A stretch of DNA of 32,346 nt from Bacteroidales bacterium (GCA_017882305.1 JADGPU010000033.1:1-32346), one strand, 5' to 3'; positions 1-8,120 are shown, counted from the stretch's first letter. The notes: a model not told the origin generated them from the sequence alone. A program made the numbers and translations.

Positions 1-14
1 CACCTCACCCCTTT

Positions 15-2390
15 CTACTCATATCTTAGCGCCTCCACGGGGTTTCTCGTCGCTGCCCTCCAACTTTGCCAGCTTACTGTTAATACTGAAATGAGAACTG
101 CAGAAAGACCTGCAGCTGCAAAGATCCACCAGCTTAAATTTGTCTTGTATGCAAAAGTTTGTAACCATTTATGCATTGCATACCACGAGACCGGCATTGC
201 AATTATAAAAGACATCACTACCCATTTAATAAATTCACTGTTAAGCATTTTTAGTATTTCGGCAACCACGGCGCCATTAACTTTCCTGATCCCTATCTCT
301 TTAGTCCTTCTTTCTGAAAAGAAAGCTGCAAGCCCAAATAGTCCCATGCACGCAATGAGAATAGCAATCATTGAGAATATGAAAATAATCTTTCCGAATA
401 ATGCTTCTTTTTTATAAAGGTGATCATAATAGCTATCATAGAAAAAATATTCAAAAGGACTATCCGGAGCGATGTTATTCCATTGATGTTTGATGAATGC
501 AACCGAACCAGTAATATCGTGAGTATTAAGTTTAACTGCAAGATATTTAGGTTCCTCTTCTCTGATATAAAGAAACAGAGGTTCTATTTCTTTATGCAAT
601 GTTTTGAAATGAAAATCTCCTATTATCCCGGTTACGAACCCTTCTTTTCCATTGTAACATGAGAATCTTTTTCCTAAAGGCTTGTCCCACCCAAGTTTTT
701 TTACTGCTGATTCATTCAGCAGATATTGAGTTCCTGAATATGGAGTAGTCGTATCACCAGGTAAATATCCATCTCTCAGGTGAACTCCAAATGTTTTGAT
801 AAAATCCTTGTCAATTTCAAGGTATGTAATAACTATTGGAGACTGTTCACTGCTCCCGTCAAATTTTATGTCAGTTATCCATTTCATTTCTCCCGGCAAA
901 TCGGAAGTAGCTCCTGCAGCGAGAATATTTGGATTAGTCAGAAGATCCTGTTTGAAGGATTTTATTTTTGAAAGAATTTTTTGGTCGTTAAGAGGAATAA
1001 TCATCAGCTGTTCTTTTGAGAAACCGAGATTCAGATTCCGGATGAATCTCATTTGTCGGGATACAATTAACGTAGATGATATCAGGGCAATCGAGACTCC
1101 AAATTGAAAAAGAACAAGCAATCCTTGTGTTCCAATATTTTTTTTCCTATGGATCAAAGTTTTCCTTAGGGTGTCCATCGGATTGATCCTGGTTGATATC
1201 CATCCGGACGAAAGTCCTGTTATCAGTGAAATTATCAGGAACAATAAAACTATACCGGGAATTAAATTGTTGATTTTAGTATATTCTGTAAGGTTAACTC
1301 CCACCAGTCCACCAAACCATGGAAGAAGATCCGGAACAATTACTGCAGAAACGATTACTGCTATTCCTGCCAGTATGAACGCATCCTGCAGGTAAAGAAA
1401 TATCAGCTGCTTTTTCCTGGCGCCCATTATCTTCCTTATACCAAGTTCGGTTGAACGTCGGGTAATTATAGAAAATGATAGATTTATATAATTGATGCAG
1501 GCAATAACCAGAATAAGAAAAGCAATCGTACCTAGAATATATACATTTTTAATATCACCGTTCGTACCAAATTCTCCACCCATATCAGAATGAAGATGAA
1601 TAGAAGTAAGTGTTTGTACATGATAAAGCTGATTATCACCAAAATCACCCCCTGAATATTCCCGTGTGCTCTCAATTACCGCTTTTTCAAATCTGTCGAA
1701 ATCAGTGCCGGGATTTGTAAGCAGATATGTAAAAACTACTGTATTCATCCTGTTTTGCAGAAAATCATCCCCGATGAATTTTTTTGCGGAAGACATCGGA
1801 ATAACCATGTCAAATTGAAGATGAGTATTTCCGGGAATGTTTTTCATAATTCCGGTAACAGTCAGGTCTGTTTTGCGATTATAGCGGATTATCTTTCCGA
1901 TGGGATTGCTTTTCCCAAAGTATTTTTCAGCCGTTGACTCAGTTAAAACAACACTATTGGGTTGCTGTAATACCTCATTCGGATTGCCAACAACAAGAGG
2001 GAAAGTAAATACATCAAATATCGAGGAATCAGCCATTATTATTTTTTCGTCAAAAAAGTTTTTATCACCTTCTGATACTAATGCTTTTGGGCTACGTGCT
2101 ATCCTAACCGTTTTATTTACATCAGAAAATTTATTTTGGAGAAAGGATGCCAGTGGAGTAGGAGTCTGAACCCATGCTACATTTGCTCCTCCCATAGTAG
2201 CCGTACTATAGACTCTGAGTATCCGGTCGGAGTTTTTATGAAAACTGTCATAGCTAAGCTCATAACTTATATAGATCAGAATAAGAGTTGTGGAGATTAT
2301 TCCAAGGGTCAGACCAGCCAGATTGACAAAAGTAAAGAGCTTTTGTTTCCTGAAATTTCTGAAAGTATACTTTATGTTACTAAACATCAT
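15..2390 (-). CDS. MacB/FtsX-type ABC transporter permease
   Basis: Inner-membrane permease of 791 residues with the MacB periplasmic-core plus FtsX architecture found twice in tandem. An N-terminal membrane segment lies near residues 20-42, followed by a large periplasmic domain and an FtsX block of three helices around residues 285-400. A further helix near 430, a second periplasmic domain and a C-terminal FtsX block (about 670-780) follow. The protein ends in NPVEALRYE, the usual ending of Bacteroidota members. There is no ATPase domain, and no ATPase gene is adjacent on the side that can be seen, so a partner must lie elsewhere. Such permeases are thought to move lipoproteins, peptides or antimicrobial compounds; the substrate here is unknown. 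The start is the first of two ATGs (MMF). A GG-N10-GC sigma-54 promoter lies just upstream, and the divergent neighbour is a sigma-54 response regulator, so it is probably that regulator's target. Confidence 0.9.
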   Translation of the reverse strand: MMFSNIKYTFRNFRKQKLFTFVNLAGLTLGIISTTLILIYISYELSYDSFHKNSDRILRVYSTATMGGANVAWVQTPTPLASFLQNKFSDVNKTVRIARSPKALVSEGDKNFFDEKIIMADSSIFDVFTFPLVVGNPNEVLQQPNSVVLTESTAEKYFGKSNPIGKIIRYNRKTDLTVTGIMKNIPGNTHLQFDMVIPMSSAKKFIGDDFLQNRMNTVVFTYLLTNPGTDFDRFEKAVIESTREYSGGDFGDNQLYHVQTLTSIHLHSDMGGEFGTNGDIKNVYILGTIAFLILVIACINYINLSFSIITRRSTELGIRKIMGARKKQLIFLYLQDAFILAGIAVIVSAVIVPDLLPWFGGLVGVNLTEYTKINNLIPGIVLLFLIISLITGLSSGWISTRINPMDTLRKTLIHRKKNIGTQGLLVLFQFGVSIALISSTLIVSRQMRFIRNLNLGFSKEQLMIIPLNDQKILSKIKSFKQDLLTNPNILAAGATSDLPGEMKWITDIKFDGSSEQSPIVITYLEIDKDFIKTFGVHLRDGYLPGDTTTPYSGTQYLLNESAVKKLGWDKPLGKRFSCYNGKEGFVTGIIGDFHFKTLHKEIEPLFLYIREEEPKYLAVKLNTHDITGSVAFIKHQWNNIAPDSPFEYFFYDSYYDHLYKKEALFGKIIFIFSMIAILIACMGLFGLAAFFSERRTKEIGIRKVNGAVVAEILKMLNSEFIKWVVMSFIIAMPVSWYAMHKWLQTFAYKTNLSWWIFAAAGLSAVLISVLTVSWQSWRAATRNPVEALRYE

Positions 2391-2410
2391 TCTATTCTTT
2401 TAATAATTAA

Positions 2411-2428
2411 ATGCTATAATGATGCCAT
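2411..2428 (-). promoter_or_regulatory. Sigma-54 (-24/-12) promoter of the permease gene
   Basis: On the minus strand the sequence TGGCATCATTATAGCA matches the sigma-54 pattern TGGCAYR-N4-TTGCA at both invariant dinucleotides. GG is at 2426-2425 and GC at 2414-2413, exactly ten bases apart. Transcription would start near 2402, leaving about a dozen bases before the start codon at 2390. The divergent gene encodes a sigma-54 activator, which supports the call. It rests on motif matching only. Confidence 0.6.
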
Positions 2429-2480
2429 AATTGTATTTGTCTAATAAACAATAATATAAATAAAACATGATTTAGGAAGC

Positions 2481-2518
2481 GTAAATATATTTTACTGTAT
2501 AGCGTAAAATTATTTTAC
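2481..2518. promoter_or_regulatory. Tandem 15-bp dyads, probable activator-binding sites
   Basis: Two near-identical palindromes, GTAAATATATTTTAC (2481-2495) and GTAAAATTATTTTAC (2504-2518), are each preceded by AGC and have centres 23 bp apart. They sit about 55-90 bp upstream of the sigma-54 promoter that faces the permease, which is a normal enhancer distance. They are also close to the start region of the divergent response-regulator gene. They are the natural candidates for the binding sites of that regulator's Fis-type domain, and might also mediate autoregulation. Confidence 0.6.
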
Positions 2519-2568
2519 AGATTGTTGACTTTGGATTTGGAAAGAAATAAATTTACTACTTGGCTTCA

Positions 2569-2599
2569 ACCCCCAAACCCCCAAGGGGGGGTGGGGGGT
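2569..2599. repeat. C-rich/G-rich inverted repeat
   Basis: The left arm, ACCCCC-AAA-CCCCC, faces a right arm with G7-T-G6 across a two-base gap, giving a very GC-rich imperfect hairpin in an AT-rich intergenic region. I recall similar CCCCAAACCCC elements between genes in other Bacteroidota. It lies about 40 bp before the response-regulator start codon, so it could sit in that gene's leader RNA. The G runs could also form a quadruplex. Confidence 0.6.
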
Positions 2600-2637
2600 A
2601 AAAAGCAAGAAGTAAAAACAGTTTGATATCCGAACTT

Positions 2638-4005
2638 ATGCAAAACCTGAAAGACAACATCCTTGTTATTGATGACAACAAAAGTATCCTTAGCGCACTC
2701 GAGATATTGCTTATGCCTGAATTCCATGAGGTTACGCTTCTCTCAAATCCGAATCAGATACTTAACGAATTGTCTAAAAAGGATTATAACCTGGTAATTC
2801 TTGATATGAATTTTAAGGCCGGCGTCAATACCGGGAATGAAGGGATTTACTGGCTTGAAAGAATTAAAGAGACCAAACCAGAAATATCAGTTGTCATGAT
2901 AACGGCATATGGTGATATTGATACAGCTGTTAAGGCTCTCAAGTCTGGAGCCTCTGATTTCATTCTTAAACCCTGGGACAATGAAAAATTACTTGCAACT
3001 CTAAAACTAGCGATTCAGCTTAATCTATCAAAGAAGGAGGTACGACAGCTTAAAGAGAGAGAGACTGAACTTAAAAAAGAAATCAACCGTGACCAGAGGT
3101 TCATTATAGGTTCATCCCCCCAGCTTATTGGTGTACTGAACATGGTAAGAAAAGTAGCAAAGACTGATGCAAACGTGCTGATAACAGGAGAAAATGGAAC
3201 CGGAAAAGAATTGATTGCCCAGGAAATACACCGTATCTCAAACAGAGCTAAAGAAGTATTGGTTAGTGTTGATATGGGTGCATTAACTGAGACTCTCTTT
3301 GAAAGCGAATTGTTCGGACATGTGAAAGGTGCTTTTACAGATGCCCGCGAAAACCGGCAGGGGAAATTTGAAATTGCAGATAAGGGCACTCTGTTTCTTG
3401 ATGAAATTGGTAATCTGTCGTTTCACCTTCAGGCCAAACTACTTGCAGTTATTGAGAATCGTCAGTTTTCACGTATTGGCTCAAACCAGCTTATTCCCAC
3501 CGACATACGGCTGATATGTGCTACCAACAGGAATCTTGAAAGCATGGTTCAGGAGGGACTTTTCCGGGAGGATCTTCTTTATCGGATCAACACAATCCAG
3601 ATCGAATTGCCCCCGCTGAGGGATCGAGGAAATGATATCTTCATTCTGGCGGAATTCTTTCTGAAAAAATATGCTTATAAATACAATAAGCCCAGTCTGA
3701 AAATCAACCAGCAGGCACATGAAAAACTGCTGAAGTATTCATGGCCGGGTAATATCCGTGAACTTCAGCATACCATTGAAAAGGTGGTAATATTAAGTGA
3801 ATCAACTGTAATAAAACCTGATGATTTATATTTGCGTCATACAGGATCAGTTAATAGCAACAGCTCTTTCACAACCCTGGAAGAGATGGAAAAACTGATG
3901 ATTCAACAAGCCCTTGAGAAAAATAATGGTAACTTCACTGCGGCAGCTGACCAGCTTGGAATAACCAGGCAGACTCTTTATAACAGATTTAAAAAATCCG
4001 GATGA
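2638..4005 (+). CDS. Sigma-54-dependent response regulator (NtrC family)
   Basis: A 455-residue regulator in three parts. The receiver domain (about 6-125) has acidic D12/D13, phospho-acceptor D56, T89 and K111. The AAA+ domain (about 155-390) has Walker A GENGTGKE (184-191), Walker B LFLDEIG (252-258) and an arginine-finger region near 309-316. The C-terminal Fis-type helix-turn-helix is at about 415-455. It should open sigma-54 promoters after phosphorylation by the kinase encoded next. The L1 loop reads GAFTDA (231-236) instead of the standard GAFTGA. ATG at 2638 was chosen because the receiver fold begins directly after it; a TTG at 2623 would add five residues. The stop overlaps the kinase start by four bases (ATGA), implying translational coupling. 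It is divergent from the permease gene, its likely target. Confidence 0.93.
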   Translation: MQNLKDNILVIDDNKSILSALEILLMPEFHEVTLLSNPNQILNELSKKDYNLVILDMNFKAGVNTGNEGIYWLERIKETKPEISVVMITAYGDIDTAVKALKSGASDFILKPWDNEKLLATLKLAIQLNLSKKEVRQLKERETELKKEINRDQRFIIGSSPQLIGVLNMVRKVAKTDANVLITGENGTGKELIAQEIHRISNRAKEVLVSVDMGALTETLFESELFGHVKGAFTDARENRQGKFEIADKGTLFLDEIGNLSFHLQAKLLAVIENRQFSRIGSNQLIPTDIRLICATNRNLESMVQEGLFREDLLYRINTIQIELPPLRDRGNDIFILAEFFLKKYAYKYNKPSLKINQQAHEKLLKYSWPGNIRELQHTIEKVVILSESTVIKPDDLYLRHTGSVNSNSSFTTLEEMEKLMIQQALEKNNGNFTAAADQLGITRQTLYNRFKKSG

Positions 4006-5357
4006 TGTTCAGTAGAAACCTATATCTCAATATCATACTTAGAGTATCATTAATTGTTCTGCTTTCAGCTATTCTGGGATATTTTGCCGTAATTGACCGG
4101 TCGTTACGGTTTTCGATTATCTGTTTCCTGATGATAGTGTTCCTCACGATCAATCTCATATCTTATCTGAACAGTACAAATAAAAAGATCAGGTTTTTCT
4201 TCGATTCTGTCAGGAATGATGATTCGAACCTCACTTTTCCTGTTGAAACCAGGAATACGGCTTTAAGGGAGTTATATGAAAGCATGAACAGGGTGAACCA
4301 CCAGATTCAGCAGCTAAAAATTGAGAACAGACAGCAAGAACAATATTTCCGGACATTGCTTGAACATCTGGCTGCCGGCATAATTACTTATAATGATAAA
4401 GGATTCATTCTGCATGCTAATTCATCGGCAAAAAAGCTGCTTTCTATTGATGTTCTTACACACCTGCACCAGATTGAACGGAAAGACCAGAAGCTCTACG
4501 AGACAATAAACAGCATTAAACCTTTTGAACGGAAGCTCATCGCCATTTCTGATGAAGGTGGTGAAATACAGCTTTCGCTGAAAGCTACATCATTTAAGAC
4601 AAATGAAAATGAACTTGTAATTCTCTCTATACAGGATATAAAAAATGAACTTGACGAAAAGGAGATCGAATCGTGGATGAAACTTATAAGAGTATTAATG
4701 CACGAAATCATGAACTCCATTACACCAATAACTTCCCTGTCAGAAAGTCTGTCTAACATTTATAGTGCAGGAGGCAAGCCTGTTTTGCCCGAACAGATAA
4801 ATATTAAAACTATTGCCACTACCTTACAGGGCCTGAATGTAATTAAGGAACAGGGAAAAGGGCTGATGTCATTCGTGGATTCGTACAGGAAACTGACACG
4901 TGTACCGGAACCGGAAAAGAAATTTTTTAAGGTAGCTGATCTGATGAGCCGGGTGCAGATTCTTTATGATTCCCTTGAAAAGAGCGACAAATCTAAATTG
5001 TCTGTTTCATTGCTAAACCCTGATCTTGAGATATTTGCAGATCAAAACCTTATTTCACAGGTTTTAATAAACCTTCTTAAAAATGCCCTGGAAGCTAACG
5101 AAAATAATAATAACGGGAAAATAAGGATAGTAGCTTCCGGAGATTTTAACAATCATCCTGAAATATGTGTTATAGATAATGGCCCTGGAATTTCCGAGGA
5201 GAATATTGATGAGATATTTGTCCCGTTCTTTACGACCCGGCAAAACGGTTCAGGCATCGGACTTAGCATTTCAAAACAGATCATGAGGGTACATGGAGGA
5301 AACCTGAAAGTTCGATCGGTACCGGATAAGGAGACTGTATTTTGCCTGAGTTTCTAA
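4002..5357 (+). CDS. Membrane sensor histidine kinase (NtrY/AtoS-like)
   Basis: A 451-residue kinase and cognate sensor for the preceding response regulator. Two membrane helices at about 8-30 and 35-56 leave almost no periplasmic loop, so it may sense a membrane or cytoplasmic signal. A HAMP-like or coiled-coil linker and a PAS-like domain (about 108-215, with AAGIITYNDKGFILHANSSA) follow. The dimerisation/phosphotransfer helix carries the phospho-accepting H234 in LMHEIMNSITP. The ATPase domain has an N box near 361 (NLLKNALEAN), a G1 box DNGPGIS near 391 and a G2 box GSGIGLS near 416. It begins at the ATGA overlap with the regulator; a second ATG follows immediately. Its stop codon overlaps that of the convergent permease gene by two bases. 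Confidence 0.92.
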   Translation: MMFSRNLYLNIILRVSLIVLLSAILGYFAVIDRSLRFSIICFLMIVFLTINLISYLNSTNKKIRFFFDSVRNDDSNLTFPVETRNTALRELYESMNRVNHQIQQLKIENRQQEQYFRTLLEHLAAGIITYNDKGFILHANSSAKKLLSIDVLTHLHQIERKDQKLYETINSIKPFERKLIAISDEGGEIQLSLKATSFKTNENELVILSIQDIKNELDEKEIESWMKLIRVLMHEIMNSITPITSLSESLSNIYSAGGKPVLPEQINIKTIATTLQGLNVIKEQGKGLMSFVDSYRKLTRVPEPEKKFFKVADLMSRVQILYDSLEKSDKSKLSVSLLNPDLEIFADQNLISQVLINLLKNALEANENNNNGKIRIVASGDFNNHPEICVIDNGPGISEENIDEIFVPFFTTRQNGSGIGLSISKQIMRVHGGNLKVRSVPDKETVFCLSF

Positions 5358-6598
5358 TCGTACCTTATAGCCTTTACCGGTGAGATCCTGCTTATTAACT
5401 GTGATGGTACAAGAAGCATAAGAATTATAGCAACCATTGTTCCGGCATTCAATAATATTATATGAATTAATTCAAGATTAACAGGCACAGTTTTAATATA
5501 ATATGAGGATGGATCGAGTGTAATTACCCCGGTTTTCAGCTGAATATAAGCAAGTCCTATTCCGATAAGATTACCCCAGAATAATCCCTTTCCAATCAGA
5601 TAAGCAGCCTGATAAAGAAACACCCTGCGTATTGTAATATCTTCGGCACCAAGAGATTTAAGGACACCAATCATGTTGGTTTTTTCAAGAATAAGGATAA
5701 GCAGTCCTGATATCATATTAAATCCTGCAACAATAAGCATCAGCAATATGATGATTATGACATTGATATCCTGAAAATTCAGCCAGTCGAAGATCTGAGG
5801 ATATCTTATTCTTATGTTCGACACCTTAAATTTTGTATCTTCTTCAGTTATTTTATAGCCTATGGCATCTCTGACTGCTGTTGTCATTTCATCCAGTTTA
5901 CCGAAATCGTTGATAAACAATTCAAATCCACTTACCTGGTCCTCTTTCCATCCGTTAAGGCGTTTTATATGTCCGATATCGCAGTAAACGTACATTTTAT
6001 CAAATTCTTCAAGGCTTGTCTCATATATTCCGCTTATTGTAAATTTTCTCATTCGTGGTGGATCCTGTATAAAAAGCATGGCGAATGAATCACCCGTTTT
6101 CAGCCTGAGCATATCGGCGATCTTTTTTGAAATTATCACCTTATCAGTGCGTCCGGTATCTGTGACTGTGAAAACAGAGCCAACCACCATATTGCTTTTG
6201 AAGTAACTCCAGTCAAAATCACTTCCTATTCCTTTAAGTACTACTCCTTGGATATCCTCATCGGTCCTAATGATCCCTGCTTTGGTCGCAAATACCTGAA
6301 TATGTTCGATCCCCGGGATCTGTTTAATTTTGGAAATGAATTTTTGGGTATCACTTATTGGTGTAGTCTCAAATGAAATATTCGAGTCGAAGTTCATGAT
6401 CTGAATGTGTGATCCAAAACCGACTACCTTTTGCCTGATCTGTTGTTTGAAGCCGGTAAGTATTGCGACTGCAAGAATCATAACTGCAAGACCCATAGCT
6501 ATTCCGACTATTGCAATGACATTTATAGGACGTGAAAATGAGGTGCCTTCACGTCTCCCTTTTATGAGCCTGTGCGCTATGAAATATGGTAAATTCAT
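5354..6598 (-). CDS. LolC/LolE-family ABC transporter permease
   Basis: A 414-residue inner-membrane permease of the lipoprotein-releasing family, which with an ATPase (LolD type) detaches lipoproteins from the inner membrane. It starts with an amphipathic segment and an early membrane helix (about 25-50, containing AIVGIAMGLAVMILAVAIL). A periplasmic domain spans about 55-275. Three C-terminal helices near 278-300, 320-350 and 375-400 form the FtsX block, and the protein ends SPVKAIRYD. The family usually has about 400-410 residues, so it looks complete. Bacteroidota often carry one such permease acting as a homodimer. No ATPase gene is nearby. A TAnnTTTG box lies about 17 bases upstream. 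It is convergent with the histidine kinase gene, with touching stop codons. Confidence 0.88.
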   Translation of the reverse strand: MNLPYFIAHRLIKGRREGTSFSRPINVIAIVGIAMGLAVMILAVAILTGFKQQIRQKVVGFGSHIQIMNFDSNISFETTPISDTQKFISKIKQIPGIEHIQVFATKAGIIRTDEDIQGVVLKGIGSDFDWSYFKSNMVVGSVFTVTDTGRTDKVIISKKIADMLRLKTGDSFAMLFIQDPPRMRKFTISGIYETSLEEFDKMYVYCDIGHIKRLNGWKEDQVSGFELFINDFGKLDEMTTAVRDAIGYKITEEDTKFKVSNIRIRYPQIFDWLNFQDINVIIIILLMLIVAGFNMISGLLILILEKTNMIGVLKSLGAEDITIRRVFLYQAAYLIGKGLFWGNLIGIGLAYIQLKTGVITLDPSSYYIKTVPVNLELIHIILLNAGTMVAIILMLLVPSQLISRISPVKAIRYD

Positions 6599-6614
6599 TA
6601 TTCTGAAAAGTTCC

Positions 6615-6622
6615 CAAATTTA
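6615..6622 (-). promoter_or_regulatory. Bacteroidota-type -7 box before the LolC-like gene
   Basis: On the minus strand TAAATTTG matches TAnnTTTG perfectly and lies 16 bases before the start codon at 6598, giving a short leader. No clear -33 TTTG is seen at the usual spacing; that place is taken by the CTCTGTG repeat element. Confidence 0.4.
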
Positions 6623-6641
6623 AGAAATTTAAGATTAACTC

Positions 6642-6732
6642 CTCTGTGTAGCTCTGTGAATCCTCTGTGCAACCCTGTGTTAGTTCTTTTTGTTACACAG
6701 AGGGACACGGAGAAGCACAGAGAACCACAGAG
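6642..6732. repeat. Phased CTCTGTG inverted-repeat element
   Basis: The left arm has four copies of CTCTGTG (the last is CCCTGTG), starting at 6642, 6652, 6663 and 6673, so 10, 11 and 10 bp apart. The right arm has four copies of the complement CACAGAG (one is CACGGAG), starting at 6696, 6706, 6716 and 6726. Together they form a large imperfect hairpin with a T-rich centre. It fills the divergent region between the LolC-like and NamZ-like genes. Related left-arm elements occur at 8043 and 18559. Confidence 0.75.
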
Positions 6733-6774
6733 TCAAAAAAAAATCCCTAGATTTACATTTTCAAAACATAGTCG

Positions 6775-7947
6775 ATGATTAGATTTCTTTTTGCCCTAAT
6801 TTTTACAACACTGATTATCATATCTCCAGACTGCAATGGCGCTAAGAAACCTCCTATCCCGGGGGCAAACCAGATTGAATTATACAGAACAATTATTGAA
6901 GGCAGATCTGTTGCTGTTGTCGCCAACCAGACTTCCATGATTGATTCGACCCATCTGGTTGATAAGCTTTTATCAATCGGTATAAATATTAAGGTAATAT
7001 TCGCTCCCGAACATGGATTCAGGGACTTAGCTGATGCAGGTGAGAGTATCGAAAACGGAAAAGATCCTGAAACTGGCATTCCATTAATCAGTCTTTATGG
7101 TTCGCACCTGAAACCAAATGCACGGGATCTGACAGGAATTGATGTGGTGATTTTTGATATTCAGGATGTCGGTGCGCGTTTCTATACTTATATTTCAACG
7201 CTTCATTACATTCTGGAGTCGTGTGCGGAAAATCATGTTAAGTGTCTTGTACTTGACAGACCCAATCCGAATGGTTTTTATTTTGATGGGTCTGTCCTCG
7301 ATACGGTATACAAATCCTTTGTAGGTATAGATCCTGTTCCGGTTGTACATGGCATGACTGTTGGAGAGTATGCAGAAATGTTAAACGGGGAAGGATGGTT
7401 GAAAAATGGTTTAAGATGCGATCTGGTTGTCATTAAGTGTAAGAATTACACGCATCAAACACTTTATGAACTTCCTGTTAAACCATCGCCTAATCTGCCA
7501 AACCAGACATCTGTTTATCTTTATCCATCCATTTGCTTTTTTGAGGGTACGGCTATTTCGTTAGGAAGAGGAACATTATTCCCGTTTCAGGTGTTCGGAA
7601 GTCCGGACCTGCCAGACAGGGGGTTCAATTTTATTCCCGAAAGTGTTCCGGGGGCAAAAAATCCGCCACTCCTGGGGATTAAATGTTTTGGAACTGACCT
7701 GAAGGATGCAGTTAAAAATAAACTGGTGCCGAAACCTGAACTTAATCTTGACTGGCTGATCAGTGCTTATAACGATTTCCCACAGAAGGATAGGTTTTTC
7801 AATGCTTATTTTGATGTTCTAGCGGGAGGACCTGTATTAAGGGAACAAATACAGAAGGGGATGACTGCTAAACAAATCAGGGAAACATGGAAAGAGGGGC
7901 TAGAAAAATTTGCAAAAATAAGGGAGAAGTATTTGTTGTATCGATAA
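6775..7947 (+). CDS. namZ: Exo-beta-N-acetylmuramidase NamZ-like protein (DUF1343, GH171)
   Basis: A 390-residue exported protein of the DUF1343 family, whose characterised members remove N-acetylmuramic acid from the non-reducing ends of peptidoglycan fragments during cell-wall recycling. An N-terminal signal segment (about 1-22, hydrophobic FLFALIFTTLIIIS) is followed by a C without a convincing lipobox, so it is probably periplasmic. Family signatures are present: VANQTS (about 49-54), APEHGFR (about 80-86, with the Glu-His pair associated with catalysis), FDIQDVGARFYTY (about 126-138) and DRPNPNG (about 161-167). Length is normal for the family. An imperfect -7 box, TACATTTT, lies at 6754-6761. 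It stands alone between repeat elements, with no recycling partners beside it. The family assignment is firm; the precise substrate is inferred. Confidence 0.87.
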   Translation: MIRFLFALIFTTLIIISPDCNGAKKPPIPGANQIELYRTIIEGRSVAVVANQTSMIDSTHLVDKLLSIGINIKVIFAPEHGFRDLADAGESIENGKDPETGIPLISLYGSHLKPNARDLTGIDVVIFDIQDVGARFYTYISTLHYILESCAENHVKCLVLDRPNPNGFYFDGSVLDTVYKSFVGIDPVPVVHGMTVGEYAEMLNGEGWLKNGLRCDLVVIKCKNYTHQTLYELPVKPSPNLPNQTSVYLYPSICFFEGTAISLGRGTLFPFQVFGSPDLPDRGFNFIPESVPGAKNPPLLGIKCFGTDLKDAVKNKLVPKPELNLDWLISAYNDFPQKDRFFNAYFDVLAGGPVLREQIQKGMTAKQIRETWKEGLEKFAKIREKYLLYR

Positions 7948-7950
7948 TTT

Positions 7951-7996
7951 TTTAACCGCTAAGGCCGCAAAGGTTAGCGCAAAGTTCGCAAAGCAA
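7951..7996. repeat. CGCAAAG-type repeat element
   Basis: Directly after the NamZ-like stop codon, words related to CGCAAAG recur: CGCTAAGG, CGCAAAGG, CGCAAAG and CGCAAAG, about 9-12 bp apart, after TTTAACC. This is a second word family with the same layout as the CTCTGTG elements. It lies in a 267-bp convergent gap that also holds the elements at 8043 and 8121. Confidence 0.6.
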
Positions 7997-8042
7997 TAAT
8001 GTACTAATATTATAAGCGATAGATGATGTGTGACGATTGCTT

Positions 8043-8080
8043 CTCTGTGTACCTCTGTGAATCCTCTGTGAAACTCTGTG
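8043..8080. repeat. Phased CTCTGTG half element
   Basis: Four perfect CTCTGTG words begin at 8043, 8053, 8064 and 8074, spaced 10, 11 and 10 bp exactly as in the left arm at 6642. The linkers are also alike (ta[g/c], aatc, then three bases). The element is followed by TCAGTTTTTAA. No complementary right arm is seen, so this is a half element, between convergent genes. Confidence 0.7.
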
Positions 8081-8120
8081 TCAGTTTTTAATTTTCAGGA
8101 GGTCCCAGAGCGTCTTTTAT

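Noticed and set aside
2623-2637. TTG start for the response regulator
   Set aside because: The ATG at 2638 lies directly before the receiver fold and gives a normal N-terminus. The five extra residues are not supported.
6642-6732. Possible CRISPR-like array in the CTCTGTG element
   Set aside because: Words are only 7 bp with 3-4 bp linkers and form inverted arms. There are no spacers of 30 bp or so and no cas genes.
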